DNA of 11,795 nt, taken from contig JAFDJI010000057.1 in assembly GCA_019307545.1 (NCBI GenBank), positions 1 through 11,795 of the forward strand, in the 5' to 3' direction. The position numbers and the translations under genes were made by a program. The DNA is from Deltaproteobacteria bacterium. GTDB taxonomy: Bacteria > Myxococcota_A > UBA796 > GCA-2862545. Under the pieces are notes generated by a model. The model had not been told where the DNA came from. It saw only the letters and a program-made list of their open reading frames with translations, and did no database searches. Positions 1 through 7,506 of this stretch are shown in pieces; the stretch's first letter is position 1; each line of letters opens with the position of its first letter.

Positions 1-680
1 ACCACCAGCCGGCCCTCGCGGAAGCCCCCGTCGGCGTGCAGCGCATAGGCCGGGGTCCAGGTCGCGCCATCGACCCGGTAGCTGATGGACACCGTCGCCT
101 CGCCCTCGCCCTGTACGTGCACCACCAGCCGTCGGGTAGGGGCCCACCGGCGCCAGATCCCCTCGGAGGAGGCGCGTTCCAGGTCCCGTGCACGGCGCCG
201 CCGCTCCTCCTCCGCCTCCTCGATCTCCCGATGCATCGGGTGGAGTTGGTCGTCGAGGTCCGTGGCCCAGGTGCGCAGGGCGGCCTGGATGTCGATCCAC
301 GTCGCGACGACACTCGGATCGGGCACTCGCTCGTTCTCGTCCTCGGGGTGGGCGGGGACCACGTGCTCGAGGGCCTTCCGTTGGAGCGTCAGCAGGTCAC
401 GGCGAATGGTGAGACGGGTCAGGTTTCGCTCGGCCTCCTTGAGCGCGGTGACCGCCGCGATCTCCTCGGTACGGTCGATTCCGGCCACATCCAGCGCCAT
501 CTCCACCCGGGTCAGCGCCGCGCCCTGCACCTCGACCCGCAGGCTCCGCTCGTTGAGGAGGAGCGGCAGCTGGGACACGCCGATTCGGCCCTCCTCGATG
601 GGAAGGACGCCCTCGCGCTCGACCAGCGCGCCATCGCGGTGGACGGTCACCCGGGTGATGGGAAGCGTCTCGCTCGTCAT
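1..680 (-). CDS. MuiA-like protein (DUF4140/DUF4139), partial, C-terminus off the left edge
   Basis: About 226 codons are visible, from ATG at 680 running leftward off the window. Residues 8-60 look like the N-terminal DUF4140 region ('VTVHRDGALVERE', then 'LPLLLNERSLRVEV'). Residues 70-175 are charged and helical with a coiled-coil character (a Glu/Arg-rich run near 160). From about 195 the DUF4139 beta domain begins, with 'SISYRVDGATWTPAYALHAD', very like the family's 'SY.V.nA.W.P.Y.lr'. Proteins of this architecture are often annotated as 'mucoidy inhibitor MuiA family'; their biochemical role is not established. The start codon overlaps the stop of the upstream 201-aa gene (ATGA at 677-680), which indicates translational coupling and a shared operon. 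Most of DUF4139 lies outside the window. Family assignment is by motif memory, with good confidence. Confidence 0.8.
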   Translation of the reverse strand, partial: MTSETLPITRVTVHRDGALVEREGVLPIEEGRIGVSQLPLLLNERSLRVEVQGAALTRVEMALDVAGIDRTEEIAAVTALKEAERNLTRLTIRRDLLTLQRKALEHVVPAHPEDENERVPDPSVVATWIDIQAALRTWATDLDDQLHPMHREIEEAEEERRRRARDLERASSEGIWRRWAPTRRLVVHVQGEGEATVSISYRVDGATWTPAYALHADGGFREGRLV

Positions 681-1282
681 GACGGTCTCACCAGGAGGAA
701 GGGTGCGGTGGGGGGGAAGGTGCGGAAGGCGTCGCCCACGTAGACGTGCTGGCTCACCCGGCGGAGCAGGTCGTACATCCCGCCGAACACCAGGCGCGGG
801 ACGATGCCCCGGTAGTTGGAGCGGACCGCGGGGAGGGTCGAATGGGTGGTCGCGGGGACCACGCGGTAGTCGATGTGCACCTCGCCGGGTGCACCCTCGG
901 TCCCCTCGTTGGCGTCCTGGGCCACGTAGTAGCCGGGGCCGGTGAACCAGGTGTACCAACGGGGACCCTTGTTGTAGCCGAGCCCCTGGCCCTCTACCCG
1001 TACGAAGACCTTGGCGAATCGGTTGAACAGCCGGATCGGGAGGCCGTTCTTCCCCAGGCACTCGACCGGCTCGCCACTCGGGTCGAGCAGGTCGTCCAGG
1101 TAGACGGGGTTGCCCTCGGCCATGGCGAACAGCTTCTTCATCTGGCGCCCCGAGACCCCGTACATCCACTTCAGGCGGTCTTCGTGGGTGGCCTGGTCGA
1201 GGGCGGTCGCCAGGGCGTCCAGCGATTCCACCTCGTGGGGCTTGGGGATGGTCCGAGGTGCAGCAGTGGCAGCAGCGGACAT
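677..1282 (-). CDS. Hypothetical protein, 201 aa, coupled to the MuiA-like gene
   Basis: I do not recognise this family. ATG at 1282 is chosen because a strong GAGGAGG ribosome binding site lies 5 bases upstream (1288-1294); the frame stays open further upstream, but that stretch is the antisense of the SNF2 gene. The product has no signal peptide and no membrane segment, so it is probably cytoplasmic. Residues 15-75 are charged and helical ('LATALDQATHEDRLKWMYG', 'RQMKKLFAMAEGNP'). The C-terminal half is aromatic and glycine-rich ('GPRWYTWFTGPGYYVAQD', then 'RVVPATTHSTLPAVRSNYRG'), suggesting a compact beta-rich domain. Its TGA stop overlaps the ATG of the MuiA-like gene, so the two are probably made together. 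It is transcribed divergently from the SNF2 helicase. No function is proposed. Confidence 0.85.
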   Translation of the reverse strand: MSAAATAAPRTIPKPHEVESLDALATALDQATHEDRLKWMYGVSGRQMKKLFAMAEGNPVYLDDLLDPSGEPVECLGKNGLPIRLFNRFAKVFVRVEGQGLGYNKGPRWYTWFTGPGYYVAQDANEGTEGAPGEVHIDYRVVPATTHSTLPAVRSNYRGIVPRLVFGGMYDLLRRVSQHVYVGDAFRTFPPTAPFLLVRPS

Positions 1283-1287
1283 CTGGG

Positions 1288-1294
1288 CCTCCTC
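1288..1294 (-). promoter_or_regulatory. Ribosome binding site of the 201-aa gene
   Basis: The minus strand reads GAGGAGG, 5 bases before ATG at 1282. It is the best Shine-Dalgarno match in this part of the window. It decides the start of the 201-aa gene against the much longer open frame that continues upstream to 1996. Confidence 0.75.
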
Positions 1295-1400
1295 GAGACG
1301 CGCGGACGGAGCCGATCCCTGACCCGTTGGTCGGGGATTGTCAACGGGTGGCGGTCCGCACCAATGTCTTGGCTGCGGCGTCGTGCTACCTGGTACGTTT

Positions 1401-1406
1401 GGAGGT
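1401..1406 (+). promoter_or_regulatory. Ribosome binding site supporting a TTG start for the SNF2 gene
   Basis: GGAGGT ends 4 bases before TTG at 1411. This is the only good Shine-Dalgarno match ahead of the SWIM domain in this frame, so TTG is preferred over ATG 1258 or GTG 1348. A second TTG at 1399 overlaps the site itself and is less likely. Confidence 0.5.
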
Positions 1407-1410
1407 CGCG

Positions 1411-4338
1411 TTGGGGCTGCAGGAGCTGTTCGACGCCGCCCGCGACGCCGCCGCGGAACGGGCTTGGGGCGCAGCCGTGCAACTCGCACGCGAGGGGGCC
1501 GTTCATGGCGTTGGAGATGACGGCGAGGAGGTGCGTCTCCGGGTGAAGGCCCCGGGGCGAGCGCTCCCCCACGAGGTCTACCTGTGGCCGGAGGACGTGG
1601 ACTGGGGGTGTGACTGCGGGCTGCCCGGCGACCCCTGCATCCATGTGTGCGCCGCCGTGATCTCCCTCCGCCGGGGACAGCTGAAGGGGGTGGCGCTTCC
1701 AGAGCCAGAGCGGGAGTACCGGGTGGAGATGCTCTATGCCTTCGCCACCGATGGCCACGCGCTTCGTGTTGGACGCCGCGTGCTGTGGCCCGACGGCCAC
1801 AGCTCCCACCTCGAGAAGACGCTTTCCGAGGAGAAGGTGCTCGCCTCTCGCGGTGACGTCCAGGCGGAGAGTTTGCTCGCGCTGCTCCCGCCCGGTCCGC
1901 TGTCTGCGGAGGTGCTGCGGCGGCTGCTCCGCATCCTGGAGGGACGCCCGAAGGCCACCCTGGACGGCCGCCCGATCTCCCTGTCCGCCGAGCCACTGCT
2001 GTTCCGGGTTCGGGTCACCGACGACGGGGACGGGTTCAAGGTGGGGCTGTACCGGGAAAGCGGAGTGGCCGGCTGGTTCCGAGGCGCCGCGCTGGTCGGG
2101 GACACGCTACGCCCGACGTCCCATGGCGAGCTTACTTCGGACCAGCGCCGTCTCCTTGTGCGCGGGGTGACCTTCGGGCAGGAGGAGGTGAGCCTGCTTG
2201 TCGGGGACTACCTGCCAAAGCTCCGTGAGCGCATTCCGGTCGACCTGGAGACCGCTCGCCTTCCGCAGACCGAGCAACTCGTGCCCGTGGTCGAGGTGCA
2301 CCTGGCCGAGTGCGTCGCCGGGCTGGAGGTGATCTCCCGGGTGGTGTACGGGGAGCCCCCGGTGGCGGTGGTGGAGCAGGGGGTGCTCAAGGCGCTGGGC
2401 ACGGTGGTGCCCGGGCGGGACCTTCCCGCTGAGCGCATTGCGGTGCGGGCCTTCGAGAAGCGCACGGGCTTGATGGTGGGGATACGGCGGGTGTTGCCCC
2501 CGGAGCGGGCGGCCACGTTCCTGAACGAGCAGCTTCCCCTGTACGAGGGGCCGGTTCGCAACCGCGTCACCCCGGACCGGTTCCGGGTGGAGCAGCTTCC
2601 CGTGGAACCCTCGCTCTCGGTCCGGGAGGCGGCTGGGGAGCGGTTCGCGCTGGACGTGGCTTTCTCCTCCGAGAGTGGGAGCGCGGATCCCCAGGCGGTG
2701 TTGCGCGCCTGGAGCACGGGACGCGCACTGGTTCCGCTGTTGGAGGGGGGGTACGCGCCCCTCCCGCTGGACTGGCTCGAGTCCCACGGGGCCGTGTTGC
2801 GCGAGATCCTGGAGGCGCGGACGGTCGACGGCACGGTGGCGCGCCAGTCGACCGCAGCGTTGGTAGAGCTGCTGGAGGACACCCGCGGCGACGTCCCGCC
2901 CGACCTGGACAAGCTGCGCGCCTTCCTCGAAGGAGAGGGCGGACTTCCGGACCTCGCGCTTCCCACGAATTTCGTAGGAGAGCTCCGCGAGTACCAGGAG
3001 ACAGGCGTGCGTTGGATGGGTTTCCTGCGCGACGTCGACCTCGAGGGGATCCTTGCGGACGACATGGGGCTCGGCAAGACGGTGCAGGCCCTGGTGGCCT
3101 TGGCCCAGACGCCTGGGCCCCACCTGGTGGTCGCGCCGACCTCGGTGCTCCGCAACTGGGAGCGGGAGGCTGAGCGGTTTCTCCCGGGGCTCTCGGTGAA
3201 CCTGTACCACGGGTCGTCGCGCGCGCTGGATGGGGCGGCGGTCACCCTCACCTCCTACGCCCTGCTCCGCCTGGACCGGCATGTCCTGGGCGACCGGGAC
3301 TGGGGATACGTCGTCTTGGACGAGGCCCAGGCGATCAAGAACCCCCGCTCCCAGACCGCGCGGGCGGCGTGTGGCCTGCGCGCCAGGCATCGCCTCGGGC
3401 TCACCGGCACCCCGGTGGAGAACCGCCTCGAGGAGCTGTGGAGCCAGTTCCGGTTCCTGATGCCGGGGTTTCTCGGCTCCCAACAGTCCTTCCGGGAGCG
3501 GTTCTCGATCCCCATCGAGGCGGGTGACCCCCAGGCACGAGAGGCGCTGCGCCGCCGGATCCGGCCCTACGTGATGCGTCGCCTCAAGAGCCAGGTGGCG
3601 CGCGAGCTGCCACCCCTCACCGAGATGCTCATCCGCTGCGAGATGCCTCCGCCACAGCGCAGGGTCTACGACGCCGTGCGCGCCGCCGCGTACCAGGATG
3701 TCCGAAAGGTCCTGGGGGCCGACTGGAAGCGGACCATGGCCTTCGAGGTGCTCGAGGCCCTGCTCCGCATGCGCCAGGCGTGCTGCGACCCGGCGCTGTT
3801 GCCCGGTGACCATGGCCACGTTGGCTCGTGCAAGCTCGACGAGTTGGAGGACCTGTTGGTGGAGTTGGTGGTCGAGGACCACAAAGCGTTGCTGTTCTCC
3901 CAGTGGACGTCGCTCCTCGATCGCGTCGAGCTGCGGCTCGCCAAGCTCGGTATCGAGTGGGTCCGCCTCGACGGCAGCACCCGCAACCGGCAGGACGTGA
4001 TCGACGCGTTCCAGGATCCCCAAGGCCCGCCGGTTTTCCTGCTTTCACTCAAGGCGGGTGGCTTCGGCCTCAACCTCACTGCGGCAGACTACGTGGTCCA
4101 CCTCGACCCGTGGTGGAACCCCGCGGTGGAGCAGCAGGCGACCGACCGGGCGCACCGGATCGGCCAGACCAAGCCGGTGGTGAGCGTCCGGCTCATCGCG
4201 GCGGAAACAGTGGAAGAGAAGATCGTGGAGCTCCAGGAGGCCAAGCGCGCCCTGGCCGATGCCGCCCTCGGAACGGAGGGCGGATTTCTGCGTGCCCTAT
4301 CGGGCGATGAGCTCAGAAGCCTCTTCGAAGCGGAATGA
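1411..4338 (+). CDS. SWIM zinc-finger SNF2-family DEAD/DEAH helicase
   Basis: The product is a Swi2/Snf2 superfamily 2 ATPase, about 975 aa, expected to translocate on or remodel double-stranded DNA-protein complexes. The precise cellular role is unknown. The N-terminus has a SWIM zinc finger, CxCx6CxH, with ligands C67, C69, C76 and H78. Residues about 80-510 are a long region of no recognised fold. The helicase core follows: motif I DDMGLGKT with the P-loop Lys at 556, motif II DEAQ at 637-640, motif III LTGTP at 664-668, motif V around SLKAGG at 879, and motif VI QATDRAHRIGQ at 909-919. All catalytic motifs look intact. The TTG at 1411 is chosen as start because GGAGGT sits at 1401-1406. 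The frame stays open to ATG 1258, but that start lies inside the opposite gene and lacks a good ribosome site. The stop is TGA at 4336. Confidence 0.93.
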   Translation: MGLQELFDAARDAAAERAWGAAVQLAREGAVHGVGDDGEEVRLRVKAPGRALPHEVYLWPEDVDWGCDCGLPGDPCIHVCAAVISLRRGQLKGVALPEPEREYRVEMLYAFATDGHALRVGRRVLWPDGHSSHLEKTLSEEKVLASRGDVQAESLLALLPPGPLSAEVLRRLLRILEGRPKATLDGRPISLSAEPLLFRVRVTDDGDGFKVGLYRESGVAGWFRGAALVGDTLRPTSHGELTSDQRRLLVRGVTFGQEEVSLLVGDYLPKLRERIPVDLETARLPQTEQLVPVVEVHLAECVAGLEVISRVVYGEPPVAVVEQGVLKALGTVVPGRDLPAERIAVRAFEKRTGLMVGIRRVLPPERAATFLNEQLPLYEGPVRNRVTPDRFRVEQLPVEPSLSVREAAGERFALDVAFSSESGSADPQAVLRAWSTGRALVPLLEGGYAPLPLDWLESHGAVLREILEARTVDGTVARQSTAALVELLEDTRGDVPPDLDKLRAFLEGEGGLPDLALPTNFVGELREYQETGVRWMGFLRDVDLEGILADDMGLGKTVQALVALAQTPGPHLVVAPTSVLRNWEREAERFLPGLSVNLYHGSSRALDGAAVTLTSYALLRLDRHVLGDRDWGYVVLDEAQAIKNPRSQTARAACGLRARHRLGLTGTPVENRLEELWSQFRFLMPGFLGSQQSFRERFSIPIEAGDPQAREALRRRIRPYVMRRLKSQVARELPPLTEMLIRCEMPPPQRRVYDAVRAAAYQDVRKVLGADWKRTMAFEVLEALLRMRQACCDPALLPGDHGHVGSCKLDELEDLLVELVVEDHKALLFSQWTSLLDRVELRLAKLGIEWVRLDGSTRNRQDVIDAFQDPQGPPVFLLSLKAGGFGLNLTAADYVVHLDPWWNPAVEQQATDRAHRIGQTKPVVSVRLIAAETVEEKIVELQEAKRALADAALGTEGGFLRALSGDELRSLFEAE

Positions 4339-4487
4339 CGGCGCAAGGATGGGCCGGAGCGCTTCCCACCGTTTCGGGCTCTCGCGCTACCACGGGATAC
4401 ATCGGGTAGGATGTCAACTGCACCTTGAGGGAACCCCAGATCTCGTCCCGACGTCGTACTCTGGGGGAACCAGGGAGAGGAAACGAC
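4339..4487. other. Intergenic gap between the SNF2 gene and cpaB
   Basis: This 149-base stretch carries no convincing gene. I found no hairpin followed by a T run, so no intrinsic terminator can be claimed for the helicase gene. A TAGGAT at 4407-4412 resembles a -10 box, but nothing like a -35 lies 16-18 bases before it. The cpaB promoter probably lies here, since this is the only sizeable gap before the three-gene run, but it cannot be placed. The end of the gap holds the cpaB ribosome site. Confidence 0.4.
4472..4480 (+). promoter_or_regulatory. Ribosome binding site of cpaB
   Basis: AGGGAGAGG lies 7 bases before ATG at 4488. It sets the start there and argues against the in-frame extension that begins at 4425, which would put a hydrophilic Arg-rich segment before the membrane helix. 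Confidence 0.75.
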
Positions 4488-5393
4488 ATGGCTCGTGACG
4501 AAGGCAGTGGAAGCGGTGCGCGGGCGCTCATCTTCCTCTTCGTGTCGGTGATCGCCGGTGTGGCGGCACTGTACGTGGTCTACACGCTCATCGGGGGCTA
4601 CCAGGCGAAGATCCAGGAAGCCTCGAAGCCCGAGGCGACGGTGATGGCGATCGTCGCAGCGCGCGACCTGTACCAGGGCATCACCATCACCGAGGAGGAT
4701 CTGTTCGCGGTGGAGATCCCGCCGGATTACCTCCACGAGGATGTCTACCAGTCGCCAGAGCACGTGGTGGGACGCATTCCGCGCGAGCGGATCCTCGCCA
4801 ACGAGTTCATCCGCGAGGAGCGGCTGGCCGACGCCGACGAGGGCATTGGTCTCAACGCGATCATCCCCCGCGGGATGCGGGCAGTCTCCATCAATGTCGA
4901 GGGTGGCTCTGCGGTGTCCGGGTTCCTCAACCCCGGCAACTACGTCGACCTGCTGGTGACGCTCGACCCCGAGAAGTCGGGTCGCGGGTCCGACACCACC
5001 ACCAAGACGCTCCTTCAAGCCGTGTACGTGTTGGCAGTGAACAGCCGTCTGGGCACGGGCGCCAAGCGTCGGGACGGTACCGAGCAGCCGCCGGCACGGA
5101 GCTCGCGGCGGTTCAGGCCCTCGGTCACCCTGGCGGTGACGCCGGATCAGGCCGAGCAGGTGGCCCACGCCGAGAAGAAGGGCACCATCACCCTCGCCCT
5201 GCGCAACGACCTCGACGTGGGGTTCGCGCCGGTCGAGGGCACCACCGCGAGGGACGTGCTCGGCGAGAAGGACCCCGTCAAGCCCCGTCCGAGGCCGAGG
5301 CCAAAAGAGCCGGAGCCGGAGCCGGAGGCCGCCACGATCCAGATCATCCGCGGCAGCACCACCGAGGAACACGTGGTCGAGAGCCCGCAGTAG
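4488..5393 (+). CDS. cpaB: CpaB/RcpC-type Flp pilus assembly protein
   Basis: 301 aa. CpaB proteins are periplasmic, inner-membrane-anchored components of the Tad/Flp pilus machine, thought to work with the CpaC secretin. Residues 13-35 form one N-terminal membrane segment ('ALIFLFVSVIAGVAALYVVY'). A SAF domain follows (about 49-115; 'IVAARDLYQGITITEEDL', 'VVGRIPRERILANEFI'). The CpaB-specific domain covers about 118-250 ('IIPRGMRAVSINVE', 'FLNPGNYVDLLVTL'). A charged Pro-rich linker (266-280, alternating P-R then P-E) leads to a C-terminal 'IQIIRGS', matching the usual 'vevirG' ending. Length is normal for the family. No other tad gene is visible on either side, so it may be an orphan copy or a component of a dispersed system. 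It stops with TAG, and the next gene begins 17 bases later, suggesting co-transcription with the two lipoproteins. Confidence 0.9.
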   Translation: MARDEGSGSGARALIFLFVSVIAGVAALYVVYTLIGGYQAKIQEASKPEATVMAIVAARDLYQGITITEEDLFAVEIPPDYLHEDVYQSPEHVVGRIPRERILANEFIREERLADADEGIGLNAIIPRGMRAVSINVEGGSAVSGFLNPGNYVDLLVTLDPEKSGRGSDTTTKTLLQAVYVLAVNSRLGTGAKRRDGTEQPPARSSRRFRPSVTLAVTPDQAEQVAHAEKKGTITLALRNDLDVGFAPVEGTTARDVLGEKDPVKPRPRPRPKEPEPEPEAATIQIIRGSTTEEHVVESPQ

Positions 5394-5410
5394 CCGGTCA
5401 CCTTCGGGCC

Positions 5411-7207
5411 GTGAGGGCGATGAACGCCAGATCTATGCCGCCGGTCCTCCTGCTGGCCTTCTTGGTCGCGGGGTGTCCGGGGCCGGTCATGCGGGACCTG
5501 GAGCCAGCGCTCCAGTCCTACCAGGCGGGCGCCCAGGCGGATGTTCGGTCGTGGTACCTGCGTGCCGTGGTGTCGGAGCAGCGCGGTGAGCTGGAGGACG
5601 CGGAGCATGCGTGGGTGTGGGTGGTCCGCCTGGACGGCCGCGAGCCATGGGCGCACCTCGGCCGAGGGGCGTTCCTCGAACGCCAGGGGCGGTGGGACGA
5701 GGCACTCGACGCCTATCGTGCCGCGATCGTCATTCTGCCGAACCACGCCGAAGCCGAACTGGGGATCGGGCGGGTCCTGGTGGGCCGCGGGTTCGACGCC
5801 GAGGCGCTACCCCACCTGCAGGCCGCGGCAGCAGGTGACGACCCCGACGCGCTCCAACTCCTGGGCCGGCTGCTGGTCCGCTTGGGTGATCTCGAGGAGG
5901 CGACCGCGGTCTACGAGGAGTGGTTCGCCCGGCCGGTCACCCGGGCGGACGAGCACCTGGACCGGGCCCGGCTCGCGGTGTCGCTCGACCGCCACGGGGA
6001 AGCGGTCGACGACCTGGTGGCAGCCCTGCAGGCGGGTGGGGCCGCGCCCGTGACCGGGGAACTGCTGGTGGATGCGGCGCGTCGCTCGTGTCGGGTGGGA
6101 ACTGCCTGGCGGTGGGCCTACGGCGATCGGGTCGCGGATCGCGGCGACCCGTACTGGCGGCGGATCGCGCTGGCTATCGGTCGGTCGGCCCGAGATGTGG
6201 AGATGGTGGAGGCCGCCCTTCGGACCGGCGAGGGTCTGGAGCCCGAGGTGCTGATGCCCCGCGTCGACCTGCTCACTTCGACGGGGAGGTACGACGAGGC
6301 CCTGGCGGCGATCCGGGAAGCGCGGGCGATTCGTCCGGAAGACCTCGGTCTCCTCGTGTCGGAGGGTCGGGTGCTGCGGGCTGCGGGGCAGAGCAGGCAG
6401 GCGTTGGCCCTGTGGGAGGAGATTCCCCTGGAGCACGCGCATGGGCCGACCGCCTTCCGGGAACGGGCCACCCTTCTTCTCGAGCTCGGCGAGCCGAATG
6501 CGGCACTGGAGGTGGCTGACGCTGGGATGGTGGCGCATCCGGAGTCTCCCCGTCTGGGTGCAGTGCGGGCGGAGGCGCTGCAGGATCTCGGCCAGATCGA
6601 CGCTGCAGAGGAGAAGATGCACGCGCTGCCGGAATGGCCGGAGGCAGAGCGGTGGCGGCAGGTCGCCCGCTTGCGGCGGGAGCGCGGCGATCTCGCTGGT
6701 GCAGCGGAAGCGCTTCAGCGAGGAGCCGAGTTGGGCCATGCTCCTTCGGTTCGCGACCTGGCGCGCGTGCACCAACAGGTTGGTGACTTGGAGCGGGCCC
6801 TGGGGGCCTGGCACCACCTGGTGGCGATCGATCCCGGAGATGCGAGCGCATGGGTGGCGATCGCCCAGCTCTCGTCCACAGAGCGGACAGAGGCGCTACA
6901 GCGGGCGCTGGAGGCCGATTCGTGCCAGGTCGACGCGCTGCTGCTCCGCGCCGGGGAGATCTCGGGATGCGTCGCGGTTCCCTGGGCGGAGCGTGCGGTG
7001 GACGCGGCACCCCTGGTCCCGGAGGTGCTGGAAGCGCTGGGTGCGGCGTACCATGCCTGCGGAGTCGACCTCCGCCACCGGGGCGATCTCGCCGGAATGG
7101 CGTCCCAGGTGGAGGGCCTGCGGCAGGTGGAGCGCACGTGGTGGGTTCTCGGAGAGGAAGGCACCGCGCAACAAGTGGCCGCCAAGCGGCGAGCGCTCCA
7201 GCACTGA
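5411..7207 (+). CDS. TPR-repeat lipoprotein
   Basis: About 598 aa if started at GTG 5411. ATG 5420 is an alternative, giving a shorter n-region; neither has a well-spaced ribosome site, so the start is uncertain by three codons. The N-terminus is a lipoprotein signal with lipobox 'LVAGC', the lipidated Cys being residue 22. The rest is a series of tetratricopeptide-like helix pairs, for example about 43-75, 76-110 ('GRWDEALDAYRAAIVILP'), 111-144 and 145-178, with further repeats through the C-terminal half ('GEPNAALEVADAGMVAHPES'). Such proteins are usually scaffolds for protein-protein contacts at the envelope. TadD of Tad pilus systems is also a TPR lipoprotein, but it is much shorter, so its position after cpaB is suggestive only. 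The TGA stop overlaps the ATG of the next lipoprotein gene (TGATG, 7205-7209). Confidence 0.9.
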   Translation: MRAMNARSMPPVLLLAFLVAGCPGPVMRDLEPALQSYQAGAQADVRSWYLRAVVSEQRGELEDAEHAWVWVVRLDGREPWAHLGRGAFLERQGRWDEALDAYRAAIVILPNHAEAELGIGRVLVGRGFDAEALPHLQAAAAGDDPDALQLLGRLLVRLGDLEEATAVYEEWFARPVTRADEHLDRARLAVSLDRHGEAVDDLVAALQAGGAAPVTGELLVDAARRSCRVGTAWRWAYGDRVADRGDPYWRRIALAIGRSARDVEMVEAALRTGEGLEPEVLMPRVDLLTSTGRYDEALAAIREARAIRPEDLGLLVSEGRVLRAAGQSRQALALWEEIPLEHAHGPTAFRERATLLLELGEPNAALEVADAGMVAHPESPRLGAVRAEALQDLGQIDAAEEKMHALPEWPEAERWRQVARLRRERGDLAGAAEALQRGAELGHAPSVRDLARVHQQVGDLERALGAWHHLVAIDPGDASAWVAIAQLSSTERTEALQRALEADSCQVDALLLRAGEISGCVAVPWAERAVDAAPLVPEVLEALGAAYHACGVDLRHRGDLAGMASQVEGLRQVERTWWVLGEEGTAQQVAAKRRALQH

Positions 7208-7506
7208 TGCGATTCCGTCGCCCGATCCTGATCGCCGTCTTCGTGCTCGGCTGCGGGAAGACGCTCAAGCCGCCGGAGCCCCTCGCGGAGAGCCCGGTCA
7301 CCTTGGTGGACATGGCCCGGGCACGACCCGTGCCGGATCCGGTGCGGTCTCGGTTCCATGTCCGGGTGGACTCGACCACCTTCGACCTCTCTGGGTCCAC
7401 CGGGGGGGGCGCGGTGCTCGATCGCCCCGGGCGCGGACGCCTGGACGTGTTCGGCCCCATGGGGTCCACCCTGCTCACCCTCGCCAGCGACGGGGAGGCG
7501 TTCTAG
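7207..7506 (+). CDS. N-terminal piece of the split LolB-like lipoprotein
   Basis: 99 aa ending at the TAG. The n-region 'MRFRRP' and hydrophobic core lead to lipobox Cys16, so this piece alone would be exported and lipidated but would carry only the first strands of the domain. ATG overlaps the upstream TGA, so translation is probably coupled to the TPR gene. A run of eight G at 7402-7409 lies inside it, but the frame is consistent on both sides. Confidence 0.6.
   Translation: MRFRRPILIAVFVLGCGKTLKPPEPLAESPVTLVDMARARPVPDPVRSRFHVRVDSTTFDLSGSTGGGAVLDRPGRGRLDVFGPMGSTLLTLASDGEAF

Larger units (their letters stand above)
1283..1410. promoter_or_regulatory. Divergent intergenic region with overlapping -35-like hexamers
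   Basis: This 128-base spacer separates the minus-strand 201-aa/MuiA-like unit from the plus-strand SNF2 helicase, so it should hold promoters for both. The minus strand has a perfect TTGACA at 1344-1339, but the matching -10 position near 1321-1315 is poor (AGGGAT at best). The plus strand has TTGTCA at 1338-1343 with a weak CAATGT 18 bases downstream. The two -35-like boxes lie on the same bases. No clear operator repeats were seen. The promoter call is an inference from the hexamers and gene orientation only. Confidence 0.3.

Noticed and set aside
36..945. Plus-strand open frames of 235 and 286 codons at the left edge
   Set aside because: They are antisense to the MuiA-like and 201-aa genes, whose ATGA junction, ribosome site and DUF4140/DUF4139 motifs are convincing.
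1283..1996. N-terminal extension of the 201-aa gene up to 1996
   Set aside because: The extension is Arg/Pro-rich antisense of the SNF2 gene, and the GAGGAGG site fixes the start at 1282.
2107..4023. 638-codon open frame on the minus strand opposite the SNF2 gene
   Set aside because: It lies antisense to intact helicase motifs, has low-complexity Arg/His/Pro-rich composition and no recognisable domain. Long antisense frames are expected in very GC-rich genes.
4339..4487. Intrinsic terminator after the SNF2 gene
   Set aside because: Only short GC-rich complementarities are present, with no stable stem followed by a T run.
4089..5372. 427-codon minus-strand open frame crossing the SNF2 end, the gap and cpaB
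   Set aside because: It spans two plus-strand genes with clear family motifs; its product is Arg/Gly-rich shadow sequence with no domain.
7402..7409. Run of eight G as a possible frameshift site in the LolB-like gene
   Set aside because: The lipobox before it and the LolB-type 'GRLDVFGP' after it are in the same frame, so no indel is needed. The problem in this gene is the TAG, not a frameshift.
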